DNA from: Bacteroidota bacterium
Lineage (GTDB): Bacteria; Bacteroidota; Bacteroidia; Chitinophagales; Chitinophagaceae
Length of the DNA: 20,956 nt
Reading direction: 5' to 3'
Assembly (NCBI GenBank): GCA_023433345.1
Contig: JAEZDA010000010.1
Span: 1-20,956, forward strand
The notes beneath the pieces are model-generated. The model was given only the letters and a program-made list of their open reading frames with translations. It made no database searches and was not told the origin of the DNA. The first letter of the stretch is position 1. Each line of letters opens with the position of its first letter. The position numbers and the translations under genes were made by a program. This document shows positions 7,058 through 14,087 of this stretch, piece after piece.

Positions 7058-8008
7058 ATGCAAAAATTTTCAATGGTGATACACGGCGGTGCCGGAACCA
7101 TATTAAAGGAAGATATGACTCCGGAACTGGAGCTCGCATATCAGGAAGCATTGGAGGAAGCTCTCAGTGCAGGATATAGCATACTTGAAAACGGGGGAGA
7201 AGCGATGGATGCCGTCACCGCTGCGATTGTAATGCTTGAAGATAATCTCCTTTTTAACGCCGGCCGTGGCTCGGTTTTCACTAAGAAAGGCGTTCAGGAA
7301 ATGGATGCGGCTGTGATGAATGGTGAAGACCTTCAAGCCGGTGCGATATGCGGAGTGAGGAATGTACGTAACCCGATTGAACTTGCGCTTGCAGTGATGC
7401 AACACAGCAACCATGTTTTTTTGAGCGGTAAAGGAGCGAATGATTTTGCGATAAAACAGGGAATTAAGCTTGAACCAGATGATTACTTTTTCTCCCAATT
7501 CCGTTATGATCAATGGAAGGAGATCCGGGACAGTGATACTTATTCCCTTGATCATACTCATCAAGGCATTCAGGAGTTGATGAAGGATAAAAAATTCGGC
7601 ACCGTGGGCGCGGTCGCCTGCGATATGCGTGGCAACATCGCCGCTGGCACAAGTACCGGAGGTATGACAAATAAAAAGTTCGGAAGAATCGGCGACAGCC
7701 CAATCATCGGCGCGGGTACTTATGCCAACAACAAGACCTGTGCAGTTAGTTGCACCGGCCATGGAGAACCTTTCATTCGTGCCGTTGCTGCATACGACGT
7801 AAGTGCGCATATGGAGTACCGTGAGCTGAGTCTGCAAAAAGCAATGGAGGAAGTTGTGCTGAAAAAACTTGTTGATATGGACGGTGAGGGCGGTATGATC
7901 GGCGTAGATGCCAACGGCAATGTAGCAATGGTATTTAACAGCGCCGGAATGTACCGCGCGATGAAAAGTAGTGATGGCGAAAAGGTGATCGGGATTTACC
8001 GGAGCTGA
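7058..8008 (+). CDS. iaaA: Isoaspartyl peptidase / plant-type L-asparaginase
   Basis: A 316-residue N-terminal-nucleophile hydrolase that removes beta-aspartyl residues from peptides and hydrolyses L-asparagine. The precursor is expected to cleave itself before T182 in the motif KKFGTVGAVACD, giving alpha and beta subunits. Downstream are the substrate-binding R210 and D213 (GRIGDSPIIGAGTYANN) and the GTSTGGMTNK stretch (197-206). The N-terminal IHGGAG (8-13) and NAGRGSVFT (67-75) motifs are also typical. There is no signal peptide, so it is probably cytoplasmic. Length and motifs are normal for the family. It follows the heptose kinase by 35 bp and reads the same way, so the two may be co-transcribed. 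Confidence 0.93.
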   Translation: MQKFSMVIHGGAGTILKEDMTPELELAYQEALEEALSAGYSILENGGEAMDAVTAAIVMLEDNLLFNAGRGSVFTKKGVQEMDAAVMNGEDLQAGAICGVRNVRNPIELALAVMQHSNHVFLSGKGANDFAIKQGIKLEPDDYFFSQFRYDQWKEIRDSDTYSLDHTHQGIQELMKDKKFGTVGAVACDMRGNIAAGTSTGGMTNKKFGRIGDSPIIGAGTYANNKTCAVSCTGHGEPFIRAVAAYDVSAHMEYRELSLQKAMEEVVLKKLVDMDGEGGMIGVDANGNVAMVFNSAGMYRAMKSSDGEKVIGIYRS

Positions 8009-8053
8009 GATGTGAGAGGTATGTGCAGATGTATTTATAATTCATGAAGATTA

Positions 8054-8734
8054 ATGAAGAAGTACGCGATAATAGTGGCGGGGGGAGAAGGTAAGAGGAT
8101 GAATCATCCTGTTCCTAAGCAATTTCATTTATTAGCCGGCAAGCCGGTACTTTTTTATTCGGTTGATGCTTTTTTGAGATCTTATCCGGATATGCAGGTT
8201 TTACTGGTTTTGCCGGAGAGTAAAATATCTGCAGGCCAGGAGATCATCGACGCTTATTTTAATTATGATCGTGTACGCATTACCGTTGGTGGCCGAACGA
8301 GATTTCATTCTGTACAGAATGGATTGAAGCTGGTTGAAGGTGATTCAGTGGTGATGATACACGATGCAGTACGTTGTCTCGTTACTCCCGCTTTAATAGA
8401 GCGGTGTTATGAAGCCGTGCTCCAGTTTGGATCTGCCATACCGGTAGTAGACTGCAAAGACAGTCTTCGCATCGTAAGTGAGGAAGGGAATTCAGCTATA
8501 GACAGGGAAAAAGTAAAACTTGTTCAAACCCCGCAGGCCTTTTATAGCAAAATCATTCTTCCCGCTTTTGAAATAGACTATAAGGAGAAATTCACAGATG
8601 AGGCCTCAGTGGCAGAAGGGTTTGGAATAAAGGTTCACCTTATCCCCGGCGAGGATGATAATATAAAGCTTACGCGCCCTTCCGATCTTATTTATGCCGA
8701 ATCGCTCCTCGCCGCGAAATCAATAAACACATAG
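8054..8734 (+). CDS. ispD: 2-C-methyl-D-erythritol 4-phosphate cytidylyltransferase
   Basis: A 226-residue cytosolic enzyme of the MEP isoprenoid pathway; it joins CTP and 2-C-methyl-D-erythritol 4-phosphate to give CDP-ME. Visible motifs are the nucleotide-binding loop AGGEGKRM (9-16) with K22 in VPKQF, the GGRTRFHSVQNGL stretch (79-91), HDAVR (103-107, the usual HDAAR site), QTPQAF (158-163), FTDEAS (180-185) and NIKLTRPSDL (203-212). Length fits single-domain IspD. The ATG at 8054 is chosen because its MKKYAIIVAGG start matches the family; an ATG at 8044 is in another frame. The gene ends 7 bp before the methyltransferase gene. Confidence 0.94.
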   Translation: MKKYAIIVAGGEGKRMNHPVPKQFHLLAGKPVLFYSVDAFLRSYPDMQVLLVLPESKISAGQEIIDAYFNYDRVRITVGGRTRFHSVQNGLKLVEGDSVVMIHDAVRCLVTPALIERCYEAVLQFGSAIPVVDCKDSLRIVSEEGNSAIDREKVKLVQTPQAFYSKIILPAFEIDYKEKFTDEASVAEGFGIKVHLIPGEDDNIKLTRPSDLIYAESLLAAKSINT

Positions 8735-8741
8735 CCCGCCT

Positions 8742-9602
8742 TTGAAACGATTTCTGATAAGTGTACCCAAGAAAACAGGTGTTTACTACCCGCTTCAAGG
8801 AACCTATCGCCGGGGATTGCGATCATTACAAAGGCTGATCAACAGTATAAAATTTTTTCGTTATAAAGGCAAGGGCTTTTTATGCAATATTTGCGGGCGT
8901 TCTTACAAGAAATTTGTGAGCGATTACCCATCCTCTGAAAACCGAAAGGCAATTGATACGAATAATGTGATAGCCGGGTATGGCGAGAATATTATTTGTC
9001 CAAATTGCATGAGCACAGCAAGAGAACGGCTGGTAATGATAATGCTGAATGAGCATTTTGATTTGAAAGGAAAGAAAGTGCTTCACCTTTCCCCTGAGAA
9101 ACCTATTTACAATTTCTTGAAATTGAAGTGTGAGGTTATTACAGCAGATCTCAATCCCGGTTATTATTCGTATATCAATTCCGCAACGAGAGCCGCTGAT
9201 CTTATGAAGCTTCCTTTTGAAAATGAAGCTTTCGACCTTGTTATTGGAAATCATATTTTAGAACACATTCCTGATGATACTCGCGCCATGAAGGAGATAT
9301 TTCGTGTTTTAAAAGTAGGCGGCCGTGCCATTTTACAGGTGCCCTATTCGGAAAATCTTGCGTCAACTATCGAGGAACCTTTAATCGATGATCCGCCGAG
9401 GCAATCATTGTTATTCGGCCAAAAAGATCACGTGCGGATTTATCAGTTCAATGATTATGTACAACGCCTTCGATCTGCAGGTTTTACTGTGAACATATTA
9501 ACCAGCACAGAGTTAGAATTATATGCGATACATGCAATTCAGAAAGGCGAGCATTTTTTAATGATCTACCGGGAGACATGGGAGATTCAGGCGAAGGATT
9601 AA
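8742..9602 (+). CDS. Class I SAM-dependent methyltransferase with zinc ribbon
   Basis: A 286-residue protein with two parts. The N-terminal part (about 45-92) has two CxxC pairs, C48/C51 and C86/C89, forming a likely zinc ribbon interrupted by a 34-residue insert. The C-terminal part (about 110-205) is a Methyltransf_11-type Rossmann fold with KKVLHLSPEKP as motif I, an acidic TADLNP strand end, DLMKLPFENEAFDLVIGNHILEHIPDD and the FRVLKVGGRAILQVPYS strand. The substrate is unknown. The only usable start is TTG at 8742, in the context GCCTTTGAAAC, 7 bp after ispD, so translational coupling is likely. A basic first 45 residues could be a binding tail. Glycan or lipid methylation is a guess from neighbouring envelope genes. 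Confidence 0.8.
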   Translation: MKRFLISVPKKTGVYYPLQGTYRRGLRSLQRLINSIKFFRYKGKGFLCNICGRSYKKFVSDYPSSENRKAIDTNNVIAGYGENIICPNCMSTARERLVMIMLNEHFDLKGKKVLHLSPEKPIYNFLKLKCEVITADLNPGYYSYINSATRAADLMKLPFENEAFDLVIGNHILEHIPDDTRAMKEIFRVLKVGGRAILQVPYSENLASTIEEPLIDDPPRQSLLFGQKDHVRIYQFNDYVQRLRSAGFTVNILTSTELELYAIHAIQKGEHFLMIYRETWEIQAKD

Positions 9603-9665
9603 GATTGCTTGTGAGCGTTGGATGAGAAGTTTCCACTTTAAAAGACACTTATCTTCATCTTACCA

Positions 9666-10580
9666 TTATTTTTTTAAAAGCCTGATCATTTTAGGGAGAT
9701 GGTTATAGGAGATTGAAGGATAAGGATGATTTTCATGGGCCATCTTTTCATAAAAGAATTTTATCCCTGCTACGTCGGAACCTTCAAGATCGAGAATTTG
9801 GTTTTCACCAGAGAGTTCTTCCAAAAGTTTTCCATAGAGAAAATAGTTGGCCAGCAGTTTTTTCCCGGTTTCCAATATGCAGGATATCATGTTATACAAG
9901 CGGTTTTTAAAACGAAGCATCAAAACAAGTGCAACAGTTTCGTTCCCGTGTTGAACTTTTCTTATGATCAGGTTTTTTTCTTCGGCGAAAAACTTACAGA
10001 TCTTCGCAAAGTTATCATAGTCTCGTTTTTTGAAAGCCGGCAGGCGGGAGCCGTAGAGTTTCCGGTATAGATTTATTGCAAAAGAAAAGTTGGTTTCTGA
10101 AACATAAGTAAGGTTGTTTTTTAAAGCCCGCCTGTATCTTTTCGGAAAATACTCGCCTTTGTGTGCGAATGCAGGCAGTGTATCGTTTAGGCGAATGATA
10201 TAGTTGTTTCTGCTGGATATATTTGCGCCGGTGATGTGCCTGATACTGTTGCCGGAATTCAAAGTGATTGCTGCATAACGGTAATGGATAGCCGCAAGCT
10301 TTATAAACTCCCTGATCAACTTTTCGCCGGCAGGTTCCGGTGAGATGATCCCGGCCTGTTGAATAAATGCCGGCTGGTATAGATAGTAAATGTTCCATTT
10401 TTTTCTCCACGGAAGTGGCATCACTGCTACATAGTTATTTAAAACGATGGCATTCCAGTTCGGGCACATTGCATCGAGATAGCCTGATGTTGAATAGATC
10501 AGTCCATTTGGAGATTCCAGGATGCATTTATCCCATTTGGTCTTATCAATTTCGTGGTATGGAACGAGTTTTAAGTTCAA
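9666..10580 (-). CDS. GNAT/FemAB-like acyltransferase-fold protein, function unknown
   Basis: A 304-residue protein without signal peptide or membrane helix. The opening segment (LVPYHEIDKTKWDKCILESP, then NGLIYSTSGYLDAM) and the later YRRALKNNLTYVSE, NETVALVLMLRF and DLEGSDVAGIKFFYEKM stretches resemble tandem GNAT-fold proteins of the FemAB/Acetyltransf_6 sort. The last stretch resembles their ligand-binding end (D-x-E-G-S). The enzyme substrate is not recognisable. The start is TTG 10580, whose bases overlap the TGA stop of the upstream M1 peptidase gene (TTGA), implying coupled translation. It is convergent with the methyltransferase gene, with 63 bp between. Confidence 0.65.
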   Translation of the reverse strand: MNLKLVPYHEIDKTKWDKCILESPNGLIYSTSGYLDAMCPNWNAIVLNNYVAVMPLPWRKKWNIYYLYQPAFIQQAGIISPEPAGEKLIREFIKLAAIHYRYAAITLNSGNSIRHITGANISSRNNYIIRLNDTLPAFAHKGEYFPKRYRRALKNNLTYVSETNFSFAINLYRKLYGSRLPAFKKRDYDNFAKICKFFAEEKNLIIRKVQHGNETVALVLMLRFKNRLYNMISCILETGKKLLANYFLYGKLLEELSGENQILDLEGSDVAGIKFFYEKMAHENHPYPSISYNHLPKMIRLLKK

Positions 10581-13285
10581 AACGGTACCTGTGGGAAATA
10601 CTTTCGTAATGAGATGTTTTGCAGTTCAATAGTAAAGGATATCCGGCTTTTAAATTTATTTTCGGAGACCACACTCTTGTAATATTCATCATATACCTTG
10701 CTGTAGAGGATGGGATAGTAGATATTTACCACATTGAAAAATGACAATTGAATTCCCGCATCATAGAGAAACTTGCCGGATGTATTTTCCTTATCCCATG
10801 CTTCTGCATATGTTCCCACATCAGCAAAAACTTTGAGTGGAAGTTGTATAGGCAAAACAGAGAGGGGATTAATTTCCTTCGGAATTGAGCTTGAAAAATT
10901 AATTGCTGCGAGCCAATTATCAGATCTTCCTACTTTACTGCTGAGTAGATCCGTCCGTACTTTAAAGGCCCCGTCCTGGTTCATGATTTGTTGTGAAGCA
11001 AATCCATCGAATTCATTTCTTCCTATAAAATAGTCTGAATAAGTGTAATCTTCGTAGCCGTTTGACCCGGTCATGTTAAAATGATAGCGGTCCAACGAAA
11101 AACGGTTAGCGAGTGTTTTTTCGCCAGTATAGAAAAACTTCCCAGCAAAAGCTCGAACCTGCAGGCCTCCTCCGCCAGCATAGTTGTAGTGGTAATTCCC
11201 GGTCAGTCTGGTTTTCAGGAAGCCATCCCCTTGCTCCGCCTGTAATGTGATTGAGTAAGGGTAAAGTGTTCTGTTATTTTCAATACCGAACTGTAACTGA
11301 TTTAAGTAACGGCTTTGTTTAGGATAAAAGGCAGTGAATGAATTCGTAAGCGTGTCCCTCTCAAATCTCAGCATGGTTTCGCGGATAGAGAAATGCTTTA
11401 GCCGTATATATTTTCGGAGAGGGGAGAGTGGGGATGATCTTGCAAATTCATACTCGACACCTGGAGTTGTCTTGATGAAAGAAAGAAAATTTGTCTTGCC
11501 ACGCTCGTCAATGAATGAGTTCATGTTGAACTTTGATGCCGCAAGAAATAATTTCCATTTCCCGCCTTTCCCTGTAAAATGATTGTATTCAATTCTTCCT
11601 AACCCGTTGAAAGTTTTGGATCCTGTAGCATACAGGGGTGCAATCAGAAATCTAACGCTTTGCAGGGGAAGATTGTAGTTATGAATGAGTGCGCCGATCT
11701 GAATTTTATCATACATGTTGTAACCAAGGGCCGGAGCAATCGATATAGAGGAAATGCTGTTGTCTTCACTAATACTCAGTAGCGGCCGTACGACGGTTTT
11801 TTTTTTAACGGGAGAAGTAAGCTGTCCTTTTTTATGAAGCAGGTCAAATATGTGATCAAGCGAATCGCGATGCACTGATTCTGCCAGGGTCTTGAAGTCT
11901 TCGGGATAGGGATGTTTAAACTTCCATTCACTATAATAGCGCTTCATCAATGAATCAAAATTTTCCCGGCCTAAAGTTTTCTCCAAAAGTTGCATCCATT
12001 GTGATGCTTTTGTATAGGCGATCAATGCGTAATTCATTGGCGCAAAATCGGGAGAAGGAGTTTCGATCGGCTGATCTGCTTTCATGTTGTAGAGCGAATT
12101 CAACATCCCACTATATGAAGAAGACTCGCTGAACTGCCTGATGAATCTTTTTCCGGTAACGTTACGCTGCTTTAATACTACTGAATCTGTTCGCCTGTCG
12201 TAAAACGAATTCATTCCTTCATCCATCCATGGATGTTTCCTTTCGTTGGTTGCTATAATTCCATAGAACCAATTATGTCCTATTTCATGGTGAATTACCT
12301 GGTCGCGGGCCATGGTGTTCTTTCCGAAGTTAGAAATTACAGTGATCGTAGGATATTCCATACCGCCATCCTCATCCTGCGATTCAACTACTGTAACAAC
12401 ATCGTAAGGATAGGGTCCGATCCATTTATTCCTGAGCTCAACAGCTTCTTTCATTACATCAAGGGTATTCTCCCACGAATTTTTTCTCCCCTTCTTATAA
12501 AAAACAGAAAGTGTAAGTGGTTTACCATCGATCGACGCTGTCATGCTTTCCTTAACGAAATCTTTGCTTGTAAACCAGGCGAAGTCGTGCACATTTTCCT
12601 GATGGAAAGAATATATCTTAAATGAATCCACTACTTTCTCGCTAACAAGGTTGCCCGTAGCCGCCAGAATATATTTTTCCGGAAGCGTGATTTCCACATC
12701 ATAGGTGCCAAATTCACTATAAAACTCTCCTAAGTCAAGGTATGGCATGGGGTGCCAGCCTTTCCTGTCGTATACTGCCGGTTTGGGATACCATTGCGTT
12801 ATCTGGTAATTGTTTCCATTGTGACCACTCCTGGAGAATATTGCAGGCAACTTTACATGGAATGGCGTTTTTATTGTTGCGGAATCGCCGGGAGGAAGAG
12901 GTGTTGGCAAAAGAAGTTGAATTATATCCTGGTGACGGGGATGGTCGATGGTTTCTGCCACCTGATCATTTACCAAAAAAGCAAGTTGGTTGATGTAACC
13001 TCTTTCCTGCTCTTTGGCGTAATAAAAGTTTCTTCTGCCGATGTTCAGGAGTTGTTCGCTAAGAGCTGTGCGATCATTCTTGTATGCGTTGGGCCAAAGA
13101 TGAATCCAAATATATTTGAGTGTATCCGGCGAATTATTTTTGTAGTTCATCGTAACATCGCCTTTTAAGGAATGGAGTTCATCGTTTAGCGAAACCCGGA
13201 TGTCCATATCTACCTGCTGCTGCCAATATTGTGCGCAGGAAACGCTGTAAGTAAGAAGGAAGAGCAATGTCAGTCGGATCTTCAA
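10577..13285 (-). CDS. M1-family metallopeptidase with C-terminal barrel-like half
   Basis: A 902-residue exported protein. Residues 1-18 form a signal peptide ending near SVSCAQ. The M1 aminopeptidase-like half spans about 25-490, with substrate motif GGMEYP (307-312, equivalent to GxMEN), zinc motif HEIGH (333-337) and third zinc ligand E356 in HPWMDEGMN. A later YTKASQWMQLLEKTLG segment corresponds to the family's catalytic-tyrosine region. From about 500 to the end the sequence becomes a series of alternating polar/hydrophobic strands with many aromatic residues and a C-terminal phenylalanine, the pattern of an outer-membrane beta-barrel. The enzyme is therefore likely held at the outer membrane. 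Start codon is TTG 13285; an ATG at 13293 is out of frame. Confidence 0.88.
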   Translation of the reverse strand: MKIRLTLLFLLTYSVSCAQYWQQQVDMDIRVSLNDELHSLKGDVTMNYKNNSPDTLKYIWIHLWPNAYKNDRTALSEQLLNIGRRNFYYAKEQERGYINQLAFLVNDQVAETIDHPRHQDIIQLLLPTPLPPGDSATIKTPFHVKLPAIFSRSGHNGNNYQITQWYPKPAVYDRKGWHPMPYLDLGEFYSEFGTYDVEITLPEKYILAATGNLVSEKVVDSFKIYSFHQENVHDFAWFTSKDFVKESMTASIDGKPLTLSVFYKKGRKNSWENTLDVMKEAVELRNKWIGPYPYDVVTVVESQDEDGGMEYPTITVISNFGKNTMARDQVIHHEIGHNWFYGIIATNERKHPWMDEGMNSFYDRRTDSVVLKQRNVTGKRFIRQFSESSSYSGMLNSLYNMKADQPIETPSPDFAPMNYALIAYTKASQWMQLLEKTLGRENFDSLMKRYYSEWKFKHPYPEDFKTLAESVHRDSLDHIFDLLHKKGQLTSPVKKKTVVRPLLSISEDNSISSISIAPALGYNMYDKIQIGALIHNYNLPLQSVRFLIAPLYATGSKTFNGLGRIEYNHFTGKGGKWKLFLAASKFNMNSFIDERGKTNFLSFIKTTPGVEYEFARSSPLSPLRKYIRLKHFSIRETMLRFERDTLTNSFTAFYPKQSRYLNQLQFGIENNRTLYPYSITLQAEQGDGFLKTRLTGNYHYNYAGGGGLQVRAFAGKFFYTGEKTLANRFSLDRYHFNMTGSNGYEDYTYSDYFIGRNEFDGFASQQIMNQDGAFKVRTDLLSSKVGRSDNWLAAINFSSSIPKEINPLSVLPIQLPLKVFADVGTYAEAWDKENTSGKFLYDAGIQLSFFNVVNIYYPILYSKVYDEYYKSVVSENKFKSRISFTIELQNISLRKYFPQVPF

Positions 13286-13301
13286 AGCCGCATAGTTTTT
13301 T

Positions 13302-13309
13302 CGAAAATA
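13302..13309 (-). promoter_or_regulatory. Possible -7 box for the M1 peptidase operon
   Basis: On the minus strand TATTTTCG fits TAnnTTCG and lies 16 bp before the TTG start at 13285, the same spacing as at the PhnA-like and OmpH-like genes. It sits just beyond the detached sugar-transferase end. Confidence 0.4.
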
Positions 13310-13330
13310 ACGAAGAATTACAGAACAGCA

Positions 13331-13399
13331 TCATTTCCCTTTTCCTGCGAGAATAATTCTTAATGTATGTAGCATGATCTTAAAATCCAGATTGAGTGT
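13331..13399 (-). pseudogene. Detached 3' end of a second sugar transferase gene
   Basis: Read on the minus strand this encodes TLNLDFKIMLHTLRIILAG followed by KGK and a TGA stop. That is residues 444-465 of the intact sugar transferase at 14088-15485 with a single change (N for A). By hand count 59 of 69 bases match 14088-14156 in direct orientation. Most differences are at third positions, so the copy diverged while coding was under selection, which points to a paralogous gene rather than a fresh duplication. Homology stops abruptly at the foot of the hairpin at 13402. No upstream part of this second gene is present. Confidence 0.8.
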
Positions 13400-13401
13400 G
13401 C

Positions 13402-13427
13402 CCTTGCAGGTGTTTTCACCTGCAAGG
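13402..13427. repeat. Left REP-like hairpin
   Basis: A perfect 11-bp palindrome: CCTTGCAGGTG (13402-13412), a TTTT loop and CACCTGCAAGG (13417-13427). It lies at the junction between the detached sugar-transferase end and the leader of the transposase gene. No T-tract follows on either strand, so a transposase-recognition role is likelier than a terminator. Confidence 0.85.
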
Positions 13428-13513
13428 ATGGGCCGTAAATTCTTAAGGAAAATACTTGTTTATAGTGCTCATTTCAACCCGGAATGGACGTTATCATCGT
13501 GTATGATTGCATA

Positions 13514-14035
13514 ATGAATTTTAAATATCCCATCGAGTGGCCCCAGTTCTTTACGGCCACTATTCTCAATTGGCTTCCGGTTCTTGATAATAAGGAAAAT
13601 AAAATGATTATTGTTGACAGCCTCAGCTACATGGCCCGAAATCGGAGGGTTGAGCTGAATGCTTATGTGATAATGAGAAATCATATTCATCTTATCTGGC
13701 GTCCGCTACCACTTAACTCGTTAACGTCTATTCAATTTACTTTTTTGAAGTTCACAGGTCAGCAATTGAAGTTCGTATTAGAAAAGACCAATCGCCGATT
13801 ACTGGAACAGTGCAGGGTGTCAAAGTGTGATAGAAACTACCAGATTTGGCAAAGAGAATCATTAAGCATTGAACTCTTTTCTGAAAAGGTGTTTAAGCAA
13901 AAGCTGGAATACATTCACAATAATCCGGTTAATGCAGGCATATGTAGGTATCCGGAAGAATACTTTTTCTCGTCAGCAAGCTTTTATGAATATGGTATAG
14001 ACAGGTTTGGGATGTTGACTCATTATGAAGGATAA
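13514..14035 (+). CDS. REP-associated tyrosine transposase (RAYT, Y1/HUH family)
   Basis: From ATG 13514 the product is 173 residues, within the usual range for single-domain IS200-like HUH proteins. The metal-binding HUH motif is NHIHLIW (H57 and H59), preceded by the NAYVIMR strand. The catalytic tyrosine Y133 sits in EYIHNNPVNAG, the RAYT hallmark, preceded by IWQRESLSIELFSEKVFKQKL as in many RAYTs. Such enzymes nick single-stranded DNA at REP-type hairpins and are often domesticated, single-copy genes. An upstream ATG at 13484 in the same frame adds ten residues without family resemblance, so the internal start is preferred. All key residues are present and the frame is intact. The two flanking hairpins are likely its substrates (inference). 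Confidence 0.88.
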   Translation: MNFKYPIEWPQFFTATILNWLPVLDNKENKMIIVDSLSYMARNRRVELNAYVIMRNHIHLIWRPLPLNSLTSIQFTFLKFTGQQLKFVLEKTNRRLLEQCRVSKCDRNYQIWQRESLSIELFSEKVFKQKLEYIHNNPVNAGICRYPEEYFFSSASFYEYGIDRFGMLTHYEG

Positions 14036-14047
14036 TAGTTTTTAAGG

Positions 14048-14069
14048 CTGCAGGTGATAACACCGGCAG
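14048..14069. repeat. Right REP-like hairpin
   Basis: CTGCAGGTG (14048-14056), an ATAA loop and CACCGGCAG (14061-14069) form a 9-bp stem with one A-G mismatch. Its sequence matches the left hairpin at 13402-13427 in inverted orientation. It lies 19 bp beyond the sugar transferase stop codon and may also protect that transcript's 3' end. Confidence 0.75.
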
Positions 14070-14087
14070 GGGCACTCGAACGTCGTT

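Larger units (their letters stand above)
13394..14077 (+). mobile_element. RAYT/IS200-like unit with inverted hairpin ends
   Basis: A transposase-like gene lies between two similar ends in inverted orientation. The left end reads GAGTGTGCCC then TTGCAGGTG-TTTT-CACCTGCAA. The right end, read on the other strand, is GAGTGCCCC then TGCCGGTG-TTAT-CACCTGCA. Each end is itself a hairpin, as expected for REP sequences around a REP-associated tyrosine transposase. The stretch GAGTGT at the left also closes the 69-bp homology with the sugar transferase 3' end. Exact boundaries are inferred from where the two ends stop matching. Confidence 0.65.

Noticed and set aside
7103..7837. A 244-codon open frame antisense to the asparaginase gene
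   Set aside because: It lies wholly opposite a gene with full catalytic motifs, has no family resemblance, and is a shadow frame.
9603..9665. A terminator between the convergent methyltransferase and GNAT-like genes
   Set aside because: No GC-rich stem can be formed; only an A/T run near the GNAT-like stop is seen.
12233..12625. A 130-codon frame opposite the M1 peptidase
   Set aside because: It is antisense to the catalytic region of the peptidase and has no recognisable features.
13484..13513. Upstream ATG of the RAYT frame as the true start
   Set aside because: The ten extra residues do not resemble RAYT N-termini, whereas MNFKYPIEWPQFFTATI from 13514 fits the usual first strand.
13428..13513. 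An extra small gene between the left hairpin and the RAYT start
   Set aside because: No open frame with a start and coding character is present; it is a short leader.
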